In this document: piece by piece, positions 48,336 through 58,410 of the stretch
Position numbering within the stretch: the stretch's first letter is position 1
Layout: each line of letters begins with the position of its first letter
Origin: Agrobacterium pusense
GTDB lineage: Bacteria; Pseudomonadota; Alphaproteobacteria; Rhizobiales; Rhizobiaceae
Direction: 5' to 3'
Assembly: GCF_900102105.1 (NCBI RefSeq)
Contig: NZ_FNBB01000010.1
Span: 62,001 to 126,000, forward strand
Length of the DNA: 64,000 bases
The notes under the pieces: generated by a model
Told to the model about the DNA's origin: nothing
Seen by the model: the letters and a program-made list of their open reading frames with translations, nothing else
Databases searched by the model: none
Translations under genes and position numbers: made by a program

Positions 48336-50177
48336 TCAGTAGACACGCGCCTTCGGCTCGATCTTTTTCGGATCGATGCCGTCGGCGATCAGGTCGGTGT
48401 GAACCGGGCGATAGTCGAGCTTCACGTCGCCTTCGGGGCTGACCCAGGCAAGCGTATGCTTGCGCCAGTTCACGTCGTCGCGACCACCGAACGGACCGTC
48501 GACGAAATCCTCGCGGGCATGCGAACCGCGGCTTTCCTTGCGCGCTTCCGCGCCGTAGACCGTGGTGATGGCATTGGCCATGAGGTTATGCAACTCGAGC
48601 GTTTCGACCAGGTCGGAATTCCAGACCATCGAACGGTCGGTGACCTTGACGTCGGGCAGTTCCTTCCAGATCGCCGAGAGACGGCGGCAGCCGCTTTCGA
48701 GCGATTCCTGTGTGCGGAACACTGCCGCGTCGTCCTGCATGGCGCGCTGCATCTTATCACGCAGCACCGCCGTCGGCGTCGAGCCATTGGCATAACGTAG
48801 GCTGTCAAAGCGTTCCATGATCCTGTCGCAGGCAGCCGTATCGAGAGCGGGAATCGCCTCGTCACGGTTGATGACCTGAGCGGCGCGGATGGCGGCGGCA
48901 CGACCGAAGACCACAAGGTCGATCAGCGAGTTGGAGCCAAGACGGTTGGCGCCGTGAACCGAGGCGCAACCGGCTTCGCCGACCGCCATCAGGCCGGGCG
49001 CGATGCGTTCCGGGTTGTTGGCATCGGCATTCAGCACTTCACCCCAATAGTTGGTCGGAATGCCGCCCATGTTGTAGTGAACCGTCGGCAGGACCGGGAT
49101 CGGCTCCCGGGTCACGTCAACGCCGGCGAAGATCTTGGCGCTTTCGGAAATACCCGGAAGGCGCTCATGCAGGATCGCAGGATCGAGATGATCGAGATGC
49201 AGGAAGATGTGGTCCTTGTTCTTGCCGACGCCGCGGCCTTCACGGATTTCCATCGTCATGCAGCGGGAGACAACGTCACGCGAGGCAAGGTCTTTCGCTG
49301 AAGGCGCGTAACGCTCCATGAAGCGCTCGCCTTCGGAGTTGACGAGATAACCGCCTTCGCCGCGCGCGCCTTCGGTGATGAGGCAGCCCGCGCCATAAAT
49401 ACCGGTCGGGTGGAACTGCACGAATTCCATGTCCTGAAGCGGCAGGCCCGCACGGGCGATCATGCCGCCGCCGTCGCCGGTGCAGGTGTGGGCAGACGTC
49501 GCCGAGAAATAGGCGCGGCCGTAACCGCCGGTCGCCAGAACCACCATCTTGGCAGCGAAGCGGTGGATCGTGCCGTCATCGAGGTTCCAGGCAACGACGC
49601 CAGTGCAGCGGCCATCCGGCGCCATGATGAGGTCGAGCGCGAAATATTCGATGAAGAATTCCGCATTGTTGCGCAGCGACTGGCCATAAAGCGTGTGCAG
49701 AATGGCGTGACCGGTACGGTCGGCGGCGGCACAGGTGCGCTGCACCGGTGGGCCTTCACCGTAATTCTGCATGTGGCCGCCGAAGGGGCGCTGGTAGATC
49801 TTGCCTTCTTCGTTACGCGAGAAAGGCACGCCGTAATGCTCCAGTTCATAGACCGCCTTCGGCGCTTCCATGGCGAGATATTGCATCGCGTCGACATCGC
49901 CCAGCCAGTCGGAGCCCTTTACGGTGTCGTAAAGGTGCCACTGCCAACAGTCGGGCGTCATATTGGTGAGAGATGCGGCGATGCCGCCCTGCGCTGCGAC
50001 GGTGTGGGAGCGCGTCGGGAAAACCTTGGTGATGCAGGCGGTCTTGAAACCCTGTTCGGCCATGCCGAGTGTAGCGCGCAGACCGGCGCCGCCGGCGCCC
50101 ACCACGATCACGTCATAGGAGTGATCGACATAGGTGTAGGCCTTGCCATTCTGGGAAGGTGAACTGATCGAAGCCAT
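48336..50177 (-). CDS. sdhA: Succinate dehydrogenase flavoprotein subunit
   Basis: The 613-residue subunit oxidises succinate to fumarate with covalently bound FAD. The FAD fold is [17 protein letters not shown], with the linking His58 in [16 protein letters not shown]. Substrate site segments include [20 protein letters not shown] and the active-site region [17 protein letters not shown]. The C-terminal helical domain has [15 protein letters not shown]. It starts 7 bp after sdhD. Confidence 0.98.
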   Translation of the reverse strand: MASISSPSQNGKAYTYVDHSYDVIVVGAGGAGLRATLGMAEQGFKTACITKVFPTRSHTVAAQGGIAASLTNMTPDCWQWHLYDTVKGSDWLGDVDAMQYLAMEAPKAVYELEHYGVPFSRNEEGKIYQRPFGGHMQNYGEGPPVQRTCAAADRTGHAILHTLYGQSLRNNAEFFIEYFALDLIMAPDGRCTGVVAWNLDDGTIHRFAAKMVVLATGGYGRAYFSATSAHTCTGDGGGMIARAGLPLQDMEFVQFHPTGIYGAGCLITEGARGEGGYLVNSEGERFMERYAPSAKDLASRDVVSRCMTMEIREGRGVGKNKDHIFLHLDHLDPAILHERLPGISESAKIFAGVDVTREPIPVLPTVHYNMGGIPTNYWGEVLNADANNPERIAPGLMAVGEAGCASVHGANRLGSNSLIDLVVFGRAAAIRAAQVINRDEAIPALDTAACDRIMERFDSLRYANGSTPTAVLRDKMQRAMQDDAAVFRTQESLESGCRRLSAIWKELPDVKVTDRSMVWNSDLVETLELHNLMANAITTVYGAEARKESRGSHAREDFVDGPFGGRDDVNWRKHTLAWVSPEGDVKLDYRPVHTDLIADGIDPKKIEPKARVY

Positions 50178-50184
50178 GACGAAC

Positions 50185-50565
50185 TTATCCTACGAATGCG
50201 ATTTTCAGGATGGCGAAGACAGACAGGCCACCGATGAGGATCGCGAAAAATGTGTTCAGCATCAGAAGAACGAGCTTCGGAACTTCGGCGTGAATGTAGT
50301 CTTCGATGATGACCTGCATGCCGAGCTTCATGTGGATGAGACCGGAGACCAGCACCAGAGCCATGATGACAGCGACGAGCGGGTTGGAAAGCGCAGCGAC
50401 GACTTCCGGATAGGGCGCGCCGGCATATTTGATCAGGAAGACAACAAAAAAGGTCAGCAACGGAATGTTCGAAACGGCCGTCAGGCGCTGACGCCAGAAA
50501 TGGTCGGTGCCTTCCTTGGCGGAGCCGAGACCGCGAACCTTCCCGAGAGGTGTACGCATATCCAT
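50185..50565 (-). CDS. sdhD: Succinate dehydrogenase membrane anchor subunit
   Basis: The 126 residues hold three transmembrane helices and the family pattern [21 protein letters not shown], which supplies a heme/quinone-site histidine. The N-terminus [19 protein letters not shown] is typical of alphaproteobacterial SdhD. It lies 12 bp after sdhC. Confidence 0.95.
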   Translation of the reverse strand: MDMRTPLGKVRGLGSAKEGTDHFWRQRLTAVSNIPLLTFFVVFLIKYAGAPYPEVVAALSNPLVAVIMALVLVSGLIHMKLGMQVIIEDYIHAEVPKLVLLMLNTFFAILIGGLSVFAILKIAFVG

Positions 50566-50577
50566 GTAAGTATCTCC

Positions 50578-50970
50578 TCAGCGCACGATCAGGACGATGA
50601 CCCAGATCAGCGCGGTCAGACAGATAGACGCCACGAAGGAGGCCTTTGCCAGCTTGGTGGTGAAGTGCTTCTCGAAGCCGTGCCCGAGGTCCCACATCAG
50701 GTGGCGCAGGCCGCCGATCATGTGGTGAACCAGCGCCCAGGTGTAGCCGACGAGAACGATCTTGCCGATGATGGTGCCCATCGCCCAGCTGACCCAGTCA
50801 TAATAAGCTGGACCGGATGCCAGCGCGATAAGCCACCAGGCGACCAGGAGCGTACCGAAATAGAGCGCGCCACCGGTTACGCGGTGGATGATGGAGGCCA
50901 CCATCGTCGGAATCGGCTTGTAAATTTGAAGATGCGGCGACAGAGGCCGGTTATTTGTCACATTCGCCAT
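50578..50970 (-). CDS. sdhC: Succinate dehydrogenase cytochrome b556 subunit
   Basis: From 50970 the protein has 130 residues with three transmembrane helices. RPLSPHLQIYKP and SIIHRVTGGALYFG form the quinone-side signature, and the heme ligand lies in VHHMIGGLRHLMWDLGHGF (His82-83). A 29-residue upstream extension is unlikely. As first gene of sdhCDAB its promoter should lie in 50971-51266. Confidence 0.95.
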   Translation of the reverse strand: MANVTNNRPLSPHLQIYKPIPTMVASIIHRVTGGALYFGTLLVAWWLIALASGPAYYDWVSWAMGTIIGKIVLVGYTWALVHHMIGGLRHLMWDLGHGFEKHFTTKLAKASFVASICLTALIWVIVLIVR

Positions 50971-51266
50971 CAGAACCTCGCGGCGTTTTCCCGTGCGTCC
51001 ACAAGACAGGACGCCCCCAAGCAACAGCACATGACGAAAGAATGTGCATTGCACCAACCGCGACGTTTAATCACATGGGCGCATCACCACAAGCACATTT
51101 CATGGCGGATTCCAATTTAATCGATTGGTTCGCGAATTTTTTTTGGAATTTTTTTGCATGAAAATAAAAAATCGAGCGTTTCCAAGATTTACGCCCTCAA
51201 AATATTTACCTTTACGTAATTCCGAAAAGGTGTAATTTACGATTGGTTAACTCAAAAAACCGGAGC
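50971..51266. promoter_or_regulatory. Divergent AT-rich region upstream of sdhC
   Basis: These 296 bp hold the sdh promoter and that of the rightward secreted-protein gene. The part from 51110 to 51250 is very AT-rich, with T and A runs, an ATTCCAA/TTGGAAT inverted pair around 51113-51147, and the palindrome TTACGTAA at 51212-51219. No gene is visible and no confident promoter boxes are assigned. Confidence 0.45.
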
Positions 51267-51644
51267 ATGAAGCTCATGTTACAGCACCGAATCGTTGCCT
51301 TGGTCATGATCGTTTCAGGCGGGATTTCAACTTACGCGCTGCCCTCTTTGGCGGGCGATTTTCATAGTCGGAATTCCTATCGTCACAGTCAATTGCAAGT
51401 CAGCTTTTCAACTGACGGCCTGCCGTCCACGCTGCCTGGGGGCACCTATGTCGGAAGCATTTCCGCGCTAAGAGTTCGAGGGAACGGCAATTATTTCGCG
51501 ACCGGCAGCGGAATATCGCCGCAGATTGCCACGACCGGACCCCGTTTATTGCCGGCGCCCAGAGCAAAAATCATTACCGTGAATACCGATAATGCGGATG
51601 CTGCCTGCGTTTATCAGCACGGTGTCTGCATTATTCGCCCCTGA
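51267..51644 (+). CDS. Small secreted protein of unknown function
   Basis: The 125-residue product starts with a signal peptide (MKLMLQHRIVALVMIVSGG, then an ALPSLAG cleavage region). The mature part is rich in Ser, Gly and Thr and ends in a small cysteine loop, DAACVYQHGVCIIRP, with two Cys separated by six residues, likely a disulfide in the periplasm. I do not recognise the family. Another ATG at 51276 has better ribosome-site spacing. Its TGA abuts the stop of the convergent methyltransferase gene with no gap. Confidence 0.65.
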   Translation: MKLMLQHRIVALVMIVSGGISTYALPSLAGDFHSRNSYRHSQLQVSFSTDGLPSTLPGGTYVGSISALRVRGNGNYFATGSGISPQIATTGPRLLPAPRAKIITVNTDNADAACVYQHGVCIIRP

Positions 51645-52289
51645 TCAGAGGAAGCGCCAGACGGTGGTCTTCTTCACTTCGCTGTCTTCCAGCGCACGGC
51701 TGACGGTAACCTGATAGGTCGCGAGGGCCTCAAGACGCTGTTTCGGCAGATAGGCTCTGCCTGGATCTCCAACGAGAACGCTGACGCCCCGGTCAGTCAG
51801 GTTTATAAACCATGGCACGAGGAGATCCGCGAAGGCCCGGTCGTAAAAGACATCTCCTGCCAGCAGGACATCAGCCTCAATGGCACGGCCGATCAGATCG
51901 GCGTGGGTAAAGCCGATATCAACACCATTCAGGCCTGCATTCATACGAACAGCCGTTTCCGTCCACGGATCTATATCGGCGGCAAGCACGGTCGCAGCAC
52001 CGGCCTTTGCAGCAGCTATGGCAACCAACCCGGAGCCGCTGGCAAAATCCACCACACGCTTGCCGCCTACGCTTTCCGTGTGATCGAGCACATAACGGGC
52101 AAGACCCTGCCCGCCGGCCCAGGCAAAAGCCCAGAAAGGCGGCGGCAGGCCAATCTGCTCCAGTTCCTCTTCCGTCTTCAGCCAGAGCTCATGCGCTTCG
52201 GTCGCGAGATGAAGGGAGAGTTCCGGCACATGAGGCGGATGCATGATGCCGGTATTGTCGAGGATGAAGCGTTCGGGATCGGTCCTCAC
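51645..52289 (-). CDS. Class I SAM-dependent methyltransferase (ETFB-lysine methyltransferase-like)
   Basis: The 214-residue enzyme has SAM motif I VDFASGSGLVAIAAAKAG, an acidic post-I VLAADIDPW, and motif IV-like ADVLLAGDVFYD. The GTG at 52289 (VRTDPERFILDNT) matches the expected N-terminus and leaves 7 bp after the EVE gene stop. The longer ATG ORF would overlap that gene. The layout resembles the small protein-lysine methyltransferases related to ETFBKMT and PrmA; the target is inferred only. Confidence 0.82.
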   Translation of the reverse strand: MRTDPERFILDNTGIMHPPHVPELSLHLATEAHELWLKTEEELEQIGLPPPFWAFAWAGGQGLARYVLDHTESVGGKRVVDFASGSGLVAIAAAKAGAATVLAADIDPWTETAVRMNAGLNGVDIGFTHADLIGRAIEADVLLAGDVFYDRAFADLLVPWFINLTDRGVSVLVGDPGRAYLPKQRLEALATYQVTVSRALEDSEVKKTTVWRFL

Positions 52290-52296
52290 CGACGCT

Positions 52297-52740
52297 TCAA
52301 TCCGGGGATTTCGGAGGATTTGCGAGCCCGCCCATGCGGCAGACCTCAAGATACTCCTCTTCCGTCACCGGCTGCACGGAAAGCCGCATGGAGGTGACAA
52401 GCGACATATTCGCCAGCTTCGGATTGGCCTTAACATCCTTTAGCGAAACCGGCTGCGGCATATCGCAGACGGCGCGGATGTCGACACAATCCCACTTCAA
52501 ATCACCTTCGGCGGTCGAGTCCGGATGCGACAACGCACAGACTTCGACGATGCCGACAACATCCAGTCCCTCATTGGAGTGGTAAAAGAAGCCCTTGTCG
52601 CCAATCTTCATGGCGCGCATGTTGTTGCGCGCCTGATAATTGCGCACGCCGGTCCACTCTTCGCCCGCCTCGCCCTTGGCCTTCTGCATCTCCCACGACC
52701 ATTTGAACGGCTCGGACTTGTAAAGCCAATAATTCGCCAT
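52297..52740 (-). CDS. EVE domain protein
   Basis: The 147 residues begin MANYWLYKSEPFKWSWEMQ and contain GVRNYQARNNMRAMKIGDKGFFYHSNEG, the classic EVE pattern. EVE domains belong to the PUA-like fold and bind modified bases in nucleic acids; many stand-alone ones are single-copy housekeeping genes of unclear role. It is 6 bp downstream of the YciI gene. Confidence 0.92.
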   Translation of the reverse strand: MANYWLYKSEPFKWSWEMQKAKGEAGEEWTGVRNYQARNNMRAMKIGDKGFFYHSNEGLDVVGIVEVCALSHPDSTAEGDLKWDCVDIRAVCDMPQPVSLKDVKANPKLANMSLVTSMRLSVQPVTEEEYLEVCRMGGLANPPKSPD

Positions 52741-52746
52741 GCCCGC

Positions 52747-53040
52747 TCAAGCTCCCGGATTGTTGAAGACCCAGTTATAGGGCTTCACGTCCACGCTTTC
52801 GAACAGGCCAGCCTTTGCATAGGGATCGGCTTCGGCAAGAGCCTTGGCCGCATCGATATCGGCGGCTTCCACGATGACGAGGCTGCCATTCGGCTTGCCT
52901 TCGGCATCGAGAAAAGGCCCGGCGATCTTCAGCGTGCCCTCGGAATTGAGCCTGTTCAGATGCTCCAGATGCGCCGGGCGCGTTTCCATGCGCACGTTCA
53001 GGTGGCCGGGCTTGTCCTTGCAGATAAAAGCGAACAGCAT
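52747..53040 (-). CDS. YciI-like protein
   Basis: The 97-residue protein has a ferredoxin-like YciI fold pattern (MLFAFICKDKPGHLNVRMET, SLVIVEAADIDAAKALAEAD, DPYAKAGLFESVDVKPYNWVF). The conserved His and Asp in such proteins suggest a small enzyme, but no reaction is established. It follows gpsA by 17 bp in a conserved-looking group. Confidence 0.88.
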   Translation of the reverse strand: MLFAFICKDKPGHLNVRMETRPAHLEHLNRLNSEGTLKIAGPFLDAEGKPNGSLVIVEAADIDAAKALAEADPYAKAGLFESVDVKPYNWVFNNPGA

Positions 53041-53057
53041 TTTCGTCTCCTTATGCC

Positions 53058-54041
53058 TTATTCGGTTGTGATGGGCCGTGTCATCAATTGTTGCATGGCG
53101 CTCGCCACATCCAGATTTCCGTCGATGATAGCGGCCACCGCTTCGGTAACCGGCATGTCCACGGTGTGACTTTCTCCCAGCCGGGCGGCGACGGCAGCCG
53201 CAAAGGCACCCTCTACCAGCCCGCCGGACATGTCCTTGCCGTTACCGCGGCCAAGCGCGATGCCGAAACGCAGGTTGCGCGACTGGTGGCTGGTGGCGGT
53301 CAGCACCAGATCGCCAAGACCGGAGAGGCCGCGTACCGTATCGGCCTTGCCGCCCATGGCAACGATGAGACGCGACATTTCGGCAAGCCCGCGCGATATC
53401 AGCGCCGCCCGGGCGGAATCGCCAAGGCCCGCGCCTTCAACGATGCCGGCGGCAATGGCGAGGATATTTTTCAGTGCGCCGCCAAGCTGCACGCCGATGC
53501 GGTCTGTCGAGGCATAAAGCCGGAAGGTCTTGCCGGAAATCGTGGTCGCAAGCCGCTCGGCTATTGTTGCATCTTCCGCCGCAATCGCCATGGCCGTCGG
53601 TAGACCTCGCGCAATATCGGCCGCGAAGCCCGGACCGGAGAGAACCGCGATCGGATGACGGGGCAATTCCGCTTCCAGAAGTTCCGTGAGCAGCCGACCG
53701 GAACTCCGGTCGATACCCTTCGCGCAGGTAACGACGATCGAGTCATTAGCCAGATAAGGACGATAATGACGAGCCGCATCGGCATGAGCCTGCGAAGGCA
53801 TCGCAAAGAGGACGATGCCGGCACTGGTCAGAACATCCGGCTCGGCGGAAAATTCAAGCACATCCGGCAGTTCGACGCCTGGCAGCGCCGCCTCATGTAC
53901 GCGATCGCTCCTGAGGTCGGCCATCAGGGATGGATCGCGGCCGAGCAGGATCACGTCGTGCCGGTTCTCCAGCGCGATGACGACGGCAAGCGCAGTTCCG
54001 AAGGCGCCGGCGCCGATGACGACGATTTTCTCCCGCTGCAT
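53058..54041 (-). CDS. gpsA: Glycerol-3-phosphate dehydrogenase (NAD(P)+)
   Basis: The 327-residue enzyme reduces dihydroxyacetone phosphate to sn-glycerol-3-phosphate for phospholipid synthesis. The NAD motif is [18 protein letters not shown], and the catalytic lysine lies in [34 protein letters not shown] is also typical. The ATG overlaps the tsaD stop by one base (TGATG). Confidence 0.96.
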   Translation of the reverse strand: MQREKIVVIGAGAFGTALAVVIALENRHDVILLGRDPSLMADLRSDRVHEAALPGVELPDVLEFSAEPDVLTSAGIVLFAMPSQAHADAARHYRPYLANDSIVVTCAKGIDRSSGRLLTELLEAELPRHPIAVLSGPGFAADIARGLPTAMAIAAEDATIAERLATTISGKTFRLYASTDRIGVQLGGALKNILAIAAGIVEGAGLGDSARAALISRGLAEMSRLIVAMGGKADTVRGLSGLGDLVLTATSHQSRNLRFGIALGRGNGKDMSGGLVEGAFAAAVAARLGESHTVDMPVTEAVAAIIDGNLDVASAMQQLMTRPITTE

Positions 54042-55141
54042 CAGGCCTTGGCTCCCCTTTTACCGAAACCGATCAATGTCTCCGCACTGCCGTCGAGCGG
54101 CCAGCGCGAGCGCGGCGGGATCTCCAGCGGATCGGCTTCTCGGCCGTCGGCCATTCGCTCCAGCCCGGCCCATGCGATCATGGCCGCATTATCGGTGCAG
54201 AGCCGGTGCGGCGGCGCAACGAAACGAAAGCCATGGGTATCGCAAAGCGACTGCAGCGTCTGGCGGATTTCCTGATTGGCCGCAACGCCGCCTGCGACGA
54301 CCAGGGCAGGCAGGGTTTCCATATGCGGAAACTCCTGCTTGAAACGGGCAAGGCCACGGCCAATCCGATCCTTGAGTGTGCGTGAGACCGCTTTCTGGAA
54401 CGATGCGCAGATATCGGCAATGTCCTGCTCCGACAGCGGCGCGATCGCGGTCGCCGCCTGCCGTACCGCCGTTTTCAGGCCGGAAAAGGAAAAATCGAGC
54501 CTGGTCTCGCCGACCATCGGACGAGGAAGCGGAAAGCGGTCGGGATCGCCCTTTGCCGCCGCCTTCTCAACCGCAGGGCCCCCGGGATAGGGCAGGCCGA
54601 GAAGTTTCGCGGTCTTGTCGAAGGCCTCGCCGAGCGCATCATCGATGGTGGTGCCCCAGCGCTCATAATCGCCAACGCCACGCACCAGCACCAGCTGAGT
54701 ATGGCCACCGGACACGAGCAGCATCAGATAGGGAAAAGATAGACCATCGGTGAGGCGCGCCGTCAGTGCATGTCCTTCCAGATGGTTGATCGCATAAAGC
54801 GGCTTGCCTGCTGCTTTTGCGATGGCCTTGCCCGTCATCAAGCCCACCAGCAGGCCGCCGATCAGCCCGGGGCCGGAGGTAGCAGCAACGGCATCGACGT
54901 CGGCAAGGGTCACGCCCGCCTGCTCCAGCGCTTCTTCCACAAGCGTATCCAGGGCCTCGACGTGGGCCCGTGCGGCAATTTCCGGCACCACACCGCCATA
55001 GGCGCTGTGTTCCTCGAGCTGCGACAAAACGACGTCGGAGACGATCTCGCCGCGCCCATCCGCATGCCGAACCACAATGGATGCAGCGGTTTCGTCACAG
55101 CTTGTCTCTATGCCGAGGATACGAAGAAAGGGGGTCATCAC
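54041..55141 (-). CDS. tsaD: tRNA N6-threonylcarbamoyladenosine transferase TsaD
   Basis: The 366-residue ASKHA-fold protein transfers the threonylcarbamoyl group to A37 of ANN-reading tRNAs. The N-terminus [17 protein letters not shown], the metal ligands His120 and His124 in [12 protein letters not shown], and [17 protein letters not shown] identify it. ATG codons at 55141 and 55138 are both usable. It is divergent from hemC, 70 bp away. Confidence 0.97.
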   Translation of the reverse strand: MMTPFLRILGIETSCDETAASIVVRHADGRGEIVSDVVLSQLEEHSAYGGVVPEIAARAHVEALDTLVEEALEQAGVTLADVDAVAATSGPGLIGGLLVGLMTGKAIAKAAGKPLYAINHLEGHALTARLTDGLSFPYLMLLVSGGHTQLVLVRGVGDYERWGTTIDDALGEAFDKTAKLLGLPYPGGPAVEKAAAKGDPDRFPLPRPMVGETRLDFSFSGLKTAVRQAATAIAPLSEQDIADICASFQKAVSRTLKDRIGRGLARFKQEFPHMETLPALVVAGGVAANQEIRQTLQSLCDTHGFRFVAPPHRLCTDNAAMIAWAGLERMADGREADPLEIPPRSRWPLDGSAETLIGFGKRGAKA

Positions 55142-55154
55142 ATCTGTTCGTTCA

Positions 55155-55190
55155 TTGCGATCATGCGCGGAGTTGGTCTAAGACAACTCC
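55155..55190 (+). promoter_or_regulatory. Candidate hemC promoter with overlapping dyad
   Basis: TTGCGA (55155-55160) and CTAAGA (55178-55183) are 17 bp apart and resemble alphaproteobacterial promoter boxes. GGAGTTG-N8-CAACTCC (55169-55190) is a 7 bp inverted repeat spanning the -10. The hemC ATG is at 55212. Confidence 0.4.
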
Positions 55191-55211
55191 GGTAACAATG
55201 GATAGACGCGG

Positions 55212-56141
55212 ATGCAAACAAAACCTTTCCGAATCGGCACGCGCGGCAGCCCGCTGGCGCTCGCGCAGGCTTATGAGACGCGCAACCGGCTGATGGCGGC
55301 GCATGGTCTGCCGGAAGACATGTTCGAAATTGTCGTGCTATCCACCAAGGGCGACCGGATAACCGATCGCGCCTTGTCCGAAATCGGCGGCAAGGGCCTG
55401 TTTACCGAAGAGCTTGAAAGCCAGCTCCTGTCAGGCGAACTCGATATGGCCGTGCATTCCTCAAAGGACATGCCGACTGTTTTGCCGCAAGGCCTTTATC
55501 TGTCCGCCTTCCTGCCGCGTGAAGACATACGCGACGCCTTCATCGGCCGCACCGCGCCGAAGCTGCTCGAACTGCCGCATGGCGCCGTGGTCGGCTCCGC
55601 GTCCCTGCGTCGCCAGGCGCTGATCCGTCGCCTGCGGCCGGATCTGAGCGTGATCATTTTTCGCGGTCAGGTCGATACGAGGCTGCGTAAGCTGGAGGAA
55701 GGCCAGGCGGACGCGACACTTCTTGCCCTTGCCGGCCTGAAGCGGCTCGGAAAGGACAATGTTCCGACGGAAATTCTTGACCCGAAGGAGTTCCCTCCTG
55801 CTCCAGCCCAAGGCGCAATCGGCGTGGAAAGCCGCATCGGCGATACGCGCATGGACGAACTGCTCGCGCCCATAAACGACAGGCCCGCTCATGATTCAGT
55901 GAGCTGTGAGCGCGCCTTTCTGGCGGCGCTTGACGGCTCCTGTCGCACGCCGATTGCCGGTTATGCCACCTGTGACGGCGAGGAACTGCATTTTTACGGC
56001 CTCATCCTCACCCCCGATGGCCAGACGAGCCATGGCATCGAAATCTCTGGCAACCGCAGGGATGCGGCGAGACTGGGCCAACAGGCCGGCGAAGAGGTAC
56101 GCGCCAAGGCAGGCAGCAGTTTCTTCGAAGGCTGGGGCTGA
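55212..56141 (+). CDS. hemC: Hydroxymethylbilane synthase (porphobilinogen deaminase)
   Basis: The 309-residue enzyme joins four porphobilinogens. It has [15 protein letters not shown], the SSKDMPT segment, [20 protein letters not shown], and Cys244 in [13 protein letters not shown] that carries the dipyrromethane cofactor. It leads the heme-related operon; hemD follows after 4 bp. Confidence 0.97.
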   Translation: MQTKPFRIGTRGSPLALAQAYETRNRLMAAHGLPEDMFEIVVLSTKGDRITDRALSEIGGKGLFTEELESQLLSGELDMAVHSSKDMPTVLPQGLYLSAFLPREDIRDAFIGRTAPKLLELPHGAVVGSASLRRQALIRRLRPDLSVIIFRGQVDTRLRKLEEGQADATLLALAGLKRLGKDNVPTEILDPKEFPPAPAQGAIGVESRIGDTRMDELLAPINDRPAHDSVSCERAFLAALDGSCRTPIAGYATCDGEELHFYGLILTPDGQTSHGIEISGNRRDAARLGQQAGEEVRAKAGSSFFEGWG

Positions 56142-56145
56142 GCCA

Positions 56146-56886
56146 ATGCGGATCGTCGTCACCCGGCCGCAGCGTTCGGGCGAAAGGACGGCCGCAAAAC
56201 TCGAAGCGCTCGGCCACACGCCGGCGCTACTGCCGCTGTTCTATCCCGTCCATCATCACAAGCGCGCCGTCTCGGCGCTGTCGCACCCAATGGCGGCCAT
56301 CGCCGTGACCAGCGCAGAGGCTTTGCGGGCACTGGAGACATCACGAGACCGGCTGGTTCCCAATCTCTCGAAACCGCTGTTCGCCGTCGGAAGGACAACG
56401 GCTGAAGCGGCGGAAAAAATCGGTTTCAAACACATTCTCACCGCTTCCGGCGACGCCGTAAGTCTGAACGCGCTGGTGACTGAACGCGCGGCCCTGTTTT
56501 CCGAGAAAGAACCCCTGCTTTATCTCGCCGGCCGACCCCGTGGCGCCGTCTTCGAGGAAGGCCTTGCCGCCGCCGGCATTGCCTTCAAAACGGTCGACTG
56601 TTACGAGATGCTGCCCTGCAACGTTCCTGAAACTGTGCTCGAAACGGCCCTGGTGAAAAACGCGGCGGATGTGGTCCTGCTTTATTCATCGGAAGCGGCG
56701 CGGGCATTTTTCCATCATGTATCGACAGAAAAATACGAAAAGGCGTTGGCGAGAACACAATTCATCTGCATCAGCCGCAACGTGTTTTCTCTCGTTCCGG
56801 AAATCTTCCGCGTAAACGCGGTTGCTGCCAAAGAGCCGAGCGAGGCTGCAATGTTTGAACTTCTGCACCGCAACTCTGGAACCTAA
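56146..56886 (+). CDS. hemD: Uroporphyrinogen-III synthase
   Basis: The 246-residue enzyme closes hydroxymethylbilane with inversion of ring D. Sequence identity in this family is low, but MRIVVTRPQRSGERTAAKL at the start, VTSAEALRALE, LYLAGRPRGAVFEEGL and VLLYSSEAARAF are typical, and position directly after hemC settles it. The start 56146 follows the hemC stop by 4 bp; a long open upstream extension overlaps hemC and is not used. Confidence 0.93.
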   Translation: MRIVVTRPQRSGERTAAKLEALGHTPALLPLFYPVHHHKRAVSALSHPMAAIAVTSAEALRALETSRDRLVPNLSKPLFAVGRTTAEAAEKIGFKHILTASGDAVSLNALVTERAALFSEKEPLLYLAGRPRGAVFEEGLAAAGIAFKTVDCYEMLPCNVPETVLETALVKNAADVVLLYSSEAARAFFHHVSTEKYEKALARTQFICISRNVFSLVPEIFRVNAVAAKEPSEAAMFELLHRNSGT

Positions 56887-56960
56887 TTCGAGCTCGCCTC
56901 TTTCCTTTGCCGCCGTCACTGACTAGGTTTAAGAGTACTGCAGGCAGAAATGAGGTTGTC

Positions 56961-58406
56961 ATGGTATCGGGAAAGCCGCCACGCCACTCCAAGTCCAAAG
57001 CCGAACCGGTCACGATCGACCTGGACGCCAAAGACGTGAAAGCAGTTTCCGCCGACGTGGATGCCGCCGAGACCGACAAAAAGCCCGGTGACAAAACCCC
57101 GGAGACCGCAGCGGATTCCGCAGTTTCGGATATCAGATCGGAAGCAACCGCAACAGGCAATGCCGCACCGATATGGGATCAGCCAAAGAGACCCCCTCTC
57201 GAGCCCGAGCCCAATGTCGGGAAAGCGGACGCCGTGGCGGCGACACCGAAGGCGGAGAACCTGGATAACGGACAGAAAACGCCTGTCTCGCCCTCCTCCG
57301 CTCCGCCTCAAGCCGATACTAAATCTTCGACAGGCACCGCCCACACGAGCGCTGCCTCGGCTGCAACAGCAAAGCCCGCCTCCGGATCCACAGCCTCCAC
57401 CAGCGCATCCGGCGGCGCCACCACGGCAAAGCCTTCGACCGCGACCTCGTCCTCAGGACCGGCAAAGCCCTCCATACCGCAGCGGGTCGAAAGCAAACAG
57501 GCGGCGACCTCGGGCCTGATCGCGGCAGGTATCGTCGGCGGCCTTGTGGCGCTCGCCGCCGCCGGCAGCATGCAATATGCAGGCATCCTGCCCTCCTTTA
57601 ATGCAGGCAAGGCGGGAAGCGAGGAAATCGCTGCCCTTAAAACCGATCTGGACAGCTTGCGCCAGCAGCTTGCCAATGCGCCAGCCTCCGACACCTCGGC
57701 GCTGGAACAGCGCATCGCAACCCTTGAAGGCGTGAAGGGGGAGGCCTCGCAGGTCGATGGGCTGTCAGAGAAAATCACCGCCCTCGAAGCGGCTCTCCAG
57801 TCGGAACGGTCTGCGCAGACTTCGGCGACAGCGGAACTGACACGCCGTCTCGCTGATGCTGAAGCCAAGATCAACGAGCCGCGCGACGATATCGAAGTCG
57901 CCCGCGCTATAGCATCGGCCGCGCTGAAGGCCGCGATCGATCGCGGTGGACCGTTCCTGACGGAACTCGATACCCTGTCCAAGGTAACGCTCGACGATCC
58001 GGCCATCGCATCGCTGCAATCCTTCGCCGCAACCGGCGTACCATCACGCTCGGAGCTGATGCAGAAGTTCCCCGATGTCGCCAATGCGATGCTCTCAGCC
58101 ATAAACCAGCCTGACCCCAATCAGGGCATCATGGAACGCCTGACCGAAAGCGCCTTTTCGCTGGTGAAGGTGCGACCCGTCGGAAACATCGAAGGCGAAA
58201 CCCCCGAAGCCAGGATCGCACGCATGGAAAACAAGCTGCGCAATGGCGATCTTCAGGGCGCAGCACTTGAGTGGAACGGTCTTCCGGATGCCGCCAAGAC
58301 GGCATCCGCCGATTACAAGAAATCTCTGGATGCGCGCGTCGAGGTCGAAAATCTGGTGGGCGGCACGTTGAACCGCGCCATCACTAGCACCGGCAGGCAG
58401 GGGTAA
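56961..58406 (+). CDS. Mitofilin/Mic60-like membrane protein (COG4223 type)
   Basis: The 481-residue protein has a long charged, then Ala/Thr/Ser/Pro-rich N-terminal cytoplasmic part (1-180), one transmembrane helix (about 184-208, GLIAAGIVGGLVALAAAG), a periplasmic coiled coil (about 221-302, heptad-like EIAALKTDLDSLRQQLANA) and a C-terminal helical mitofilin-type domain. This layout and the site between hemD and hemY fit the alphaproteobacterial Mic60 homologues, related to the mitochondrial protein that shapes cristae junctions. It is not a heme enzyme. hemY starts 4 bp after its stop. Confidence 0.8.
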   Translation: MVSGKPPRHSKSKAEPVTIDLDAKDVKAVSADVDAAETDKKPGDKTPETAADSAVSDIRSEATATGNAAPIWDQPKRPPLEPEPNVGKADAVAATPKAENLDNGQKTPVSPSSAPPQADTKSSTGTAHTSAASAATAKPASGSTASTSASGGATTAKPSTATSSSGPAKPSIPQRVESKQAATSGLIAAGIVGGLVALAAAGSMQYAGILPSFNAGKAGSEEIAALKTDLDSLRQQLANAPASDTSALEQRIATLEGVKGEASQVDGLSEKITALEAALQSERSAQTSATAELTRRLADAEAKINEPRDDIEVARAIASAALKAAIDRGGPFLTELDTLSKVTLDDPAIASLQSFAATGVPSRSELMQKFPDVANAMLSAINQPDPNQGIMERLTESAFSLVKVRPVGNIEGETPEARIARMENKLRNGDLQGAALEWNGLPDAAKTASADYKKSLDARVEVENLVGGTLNRAITSTGRQG

Positions 58407-58410
58407 GGGC

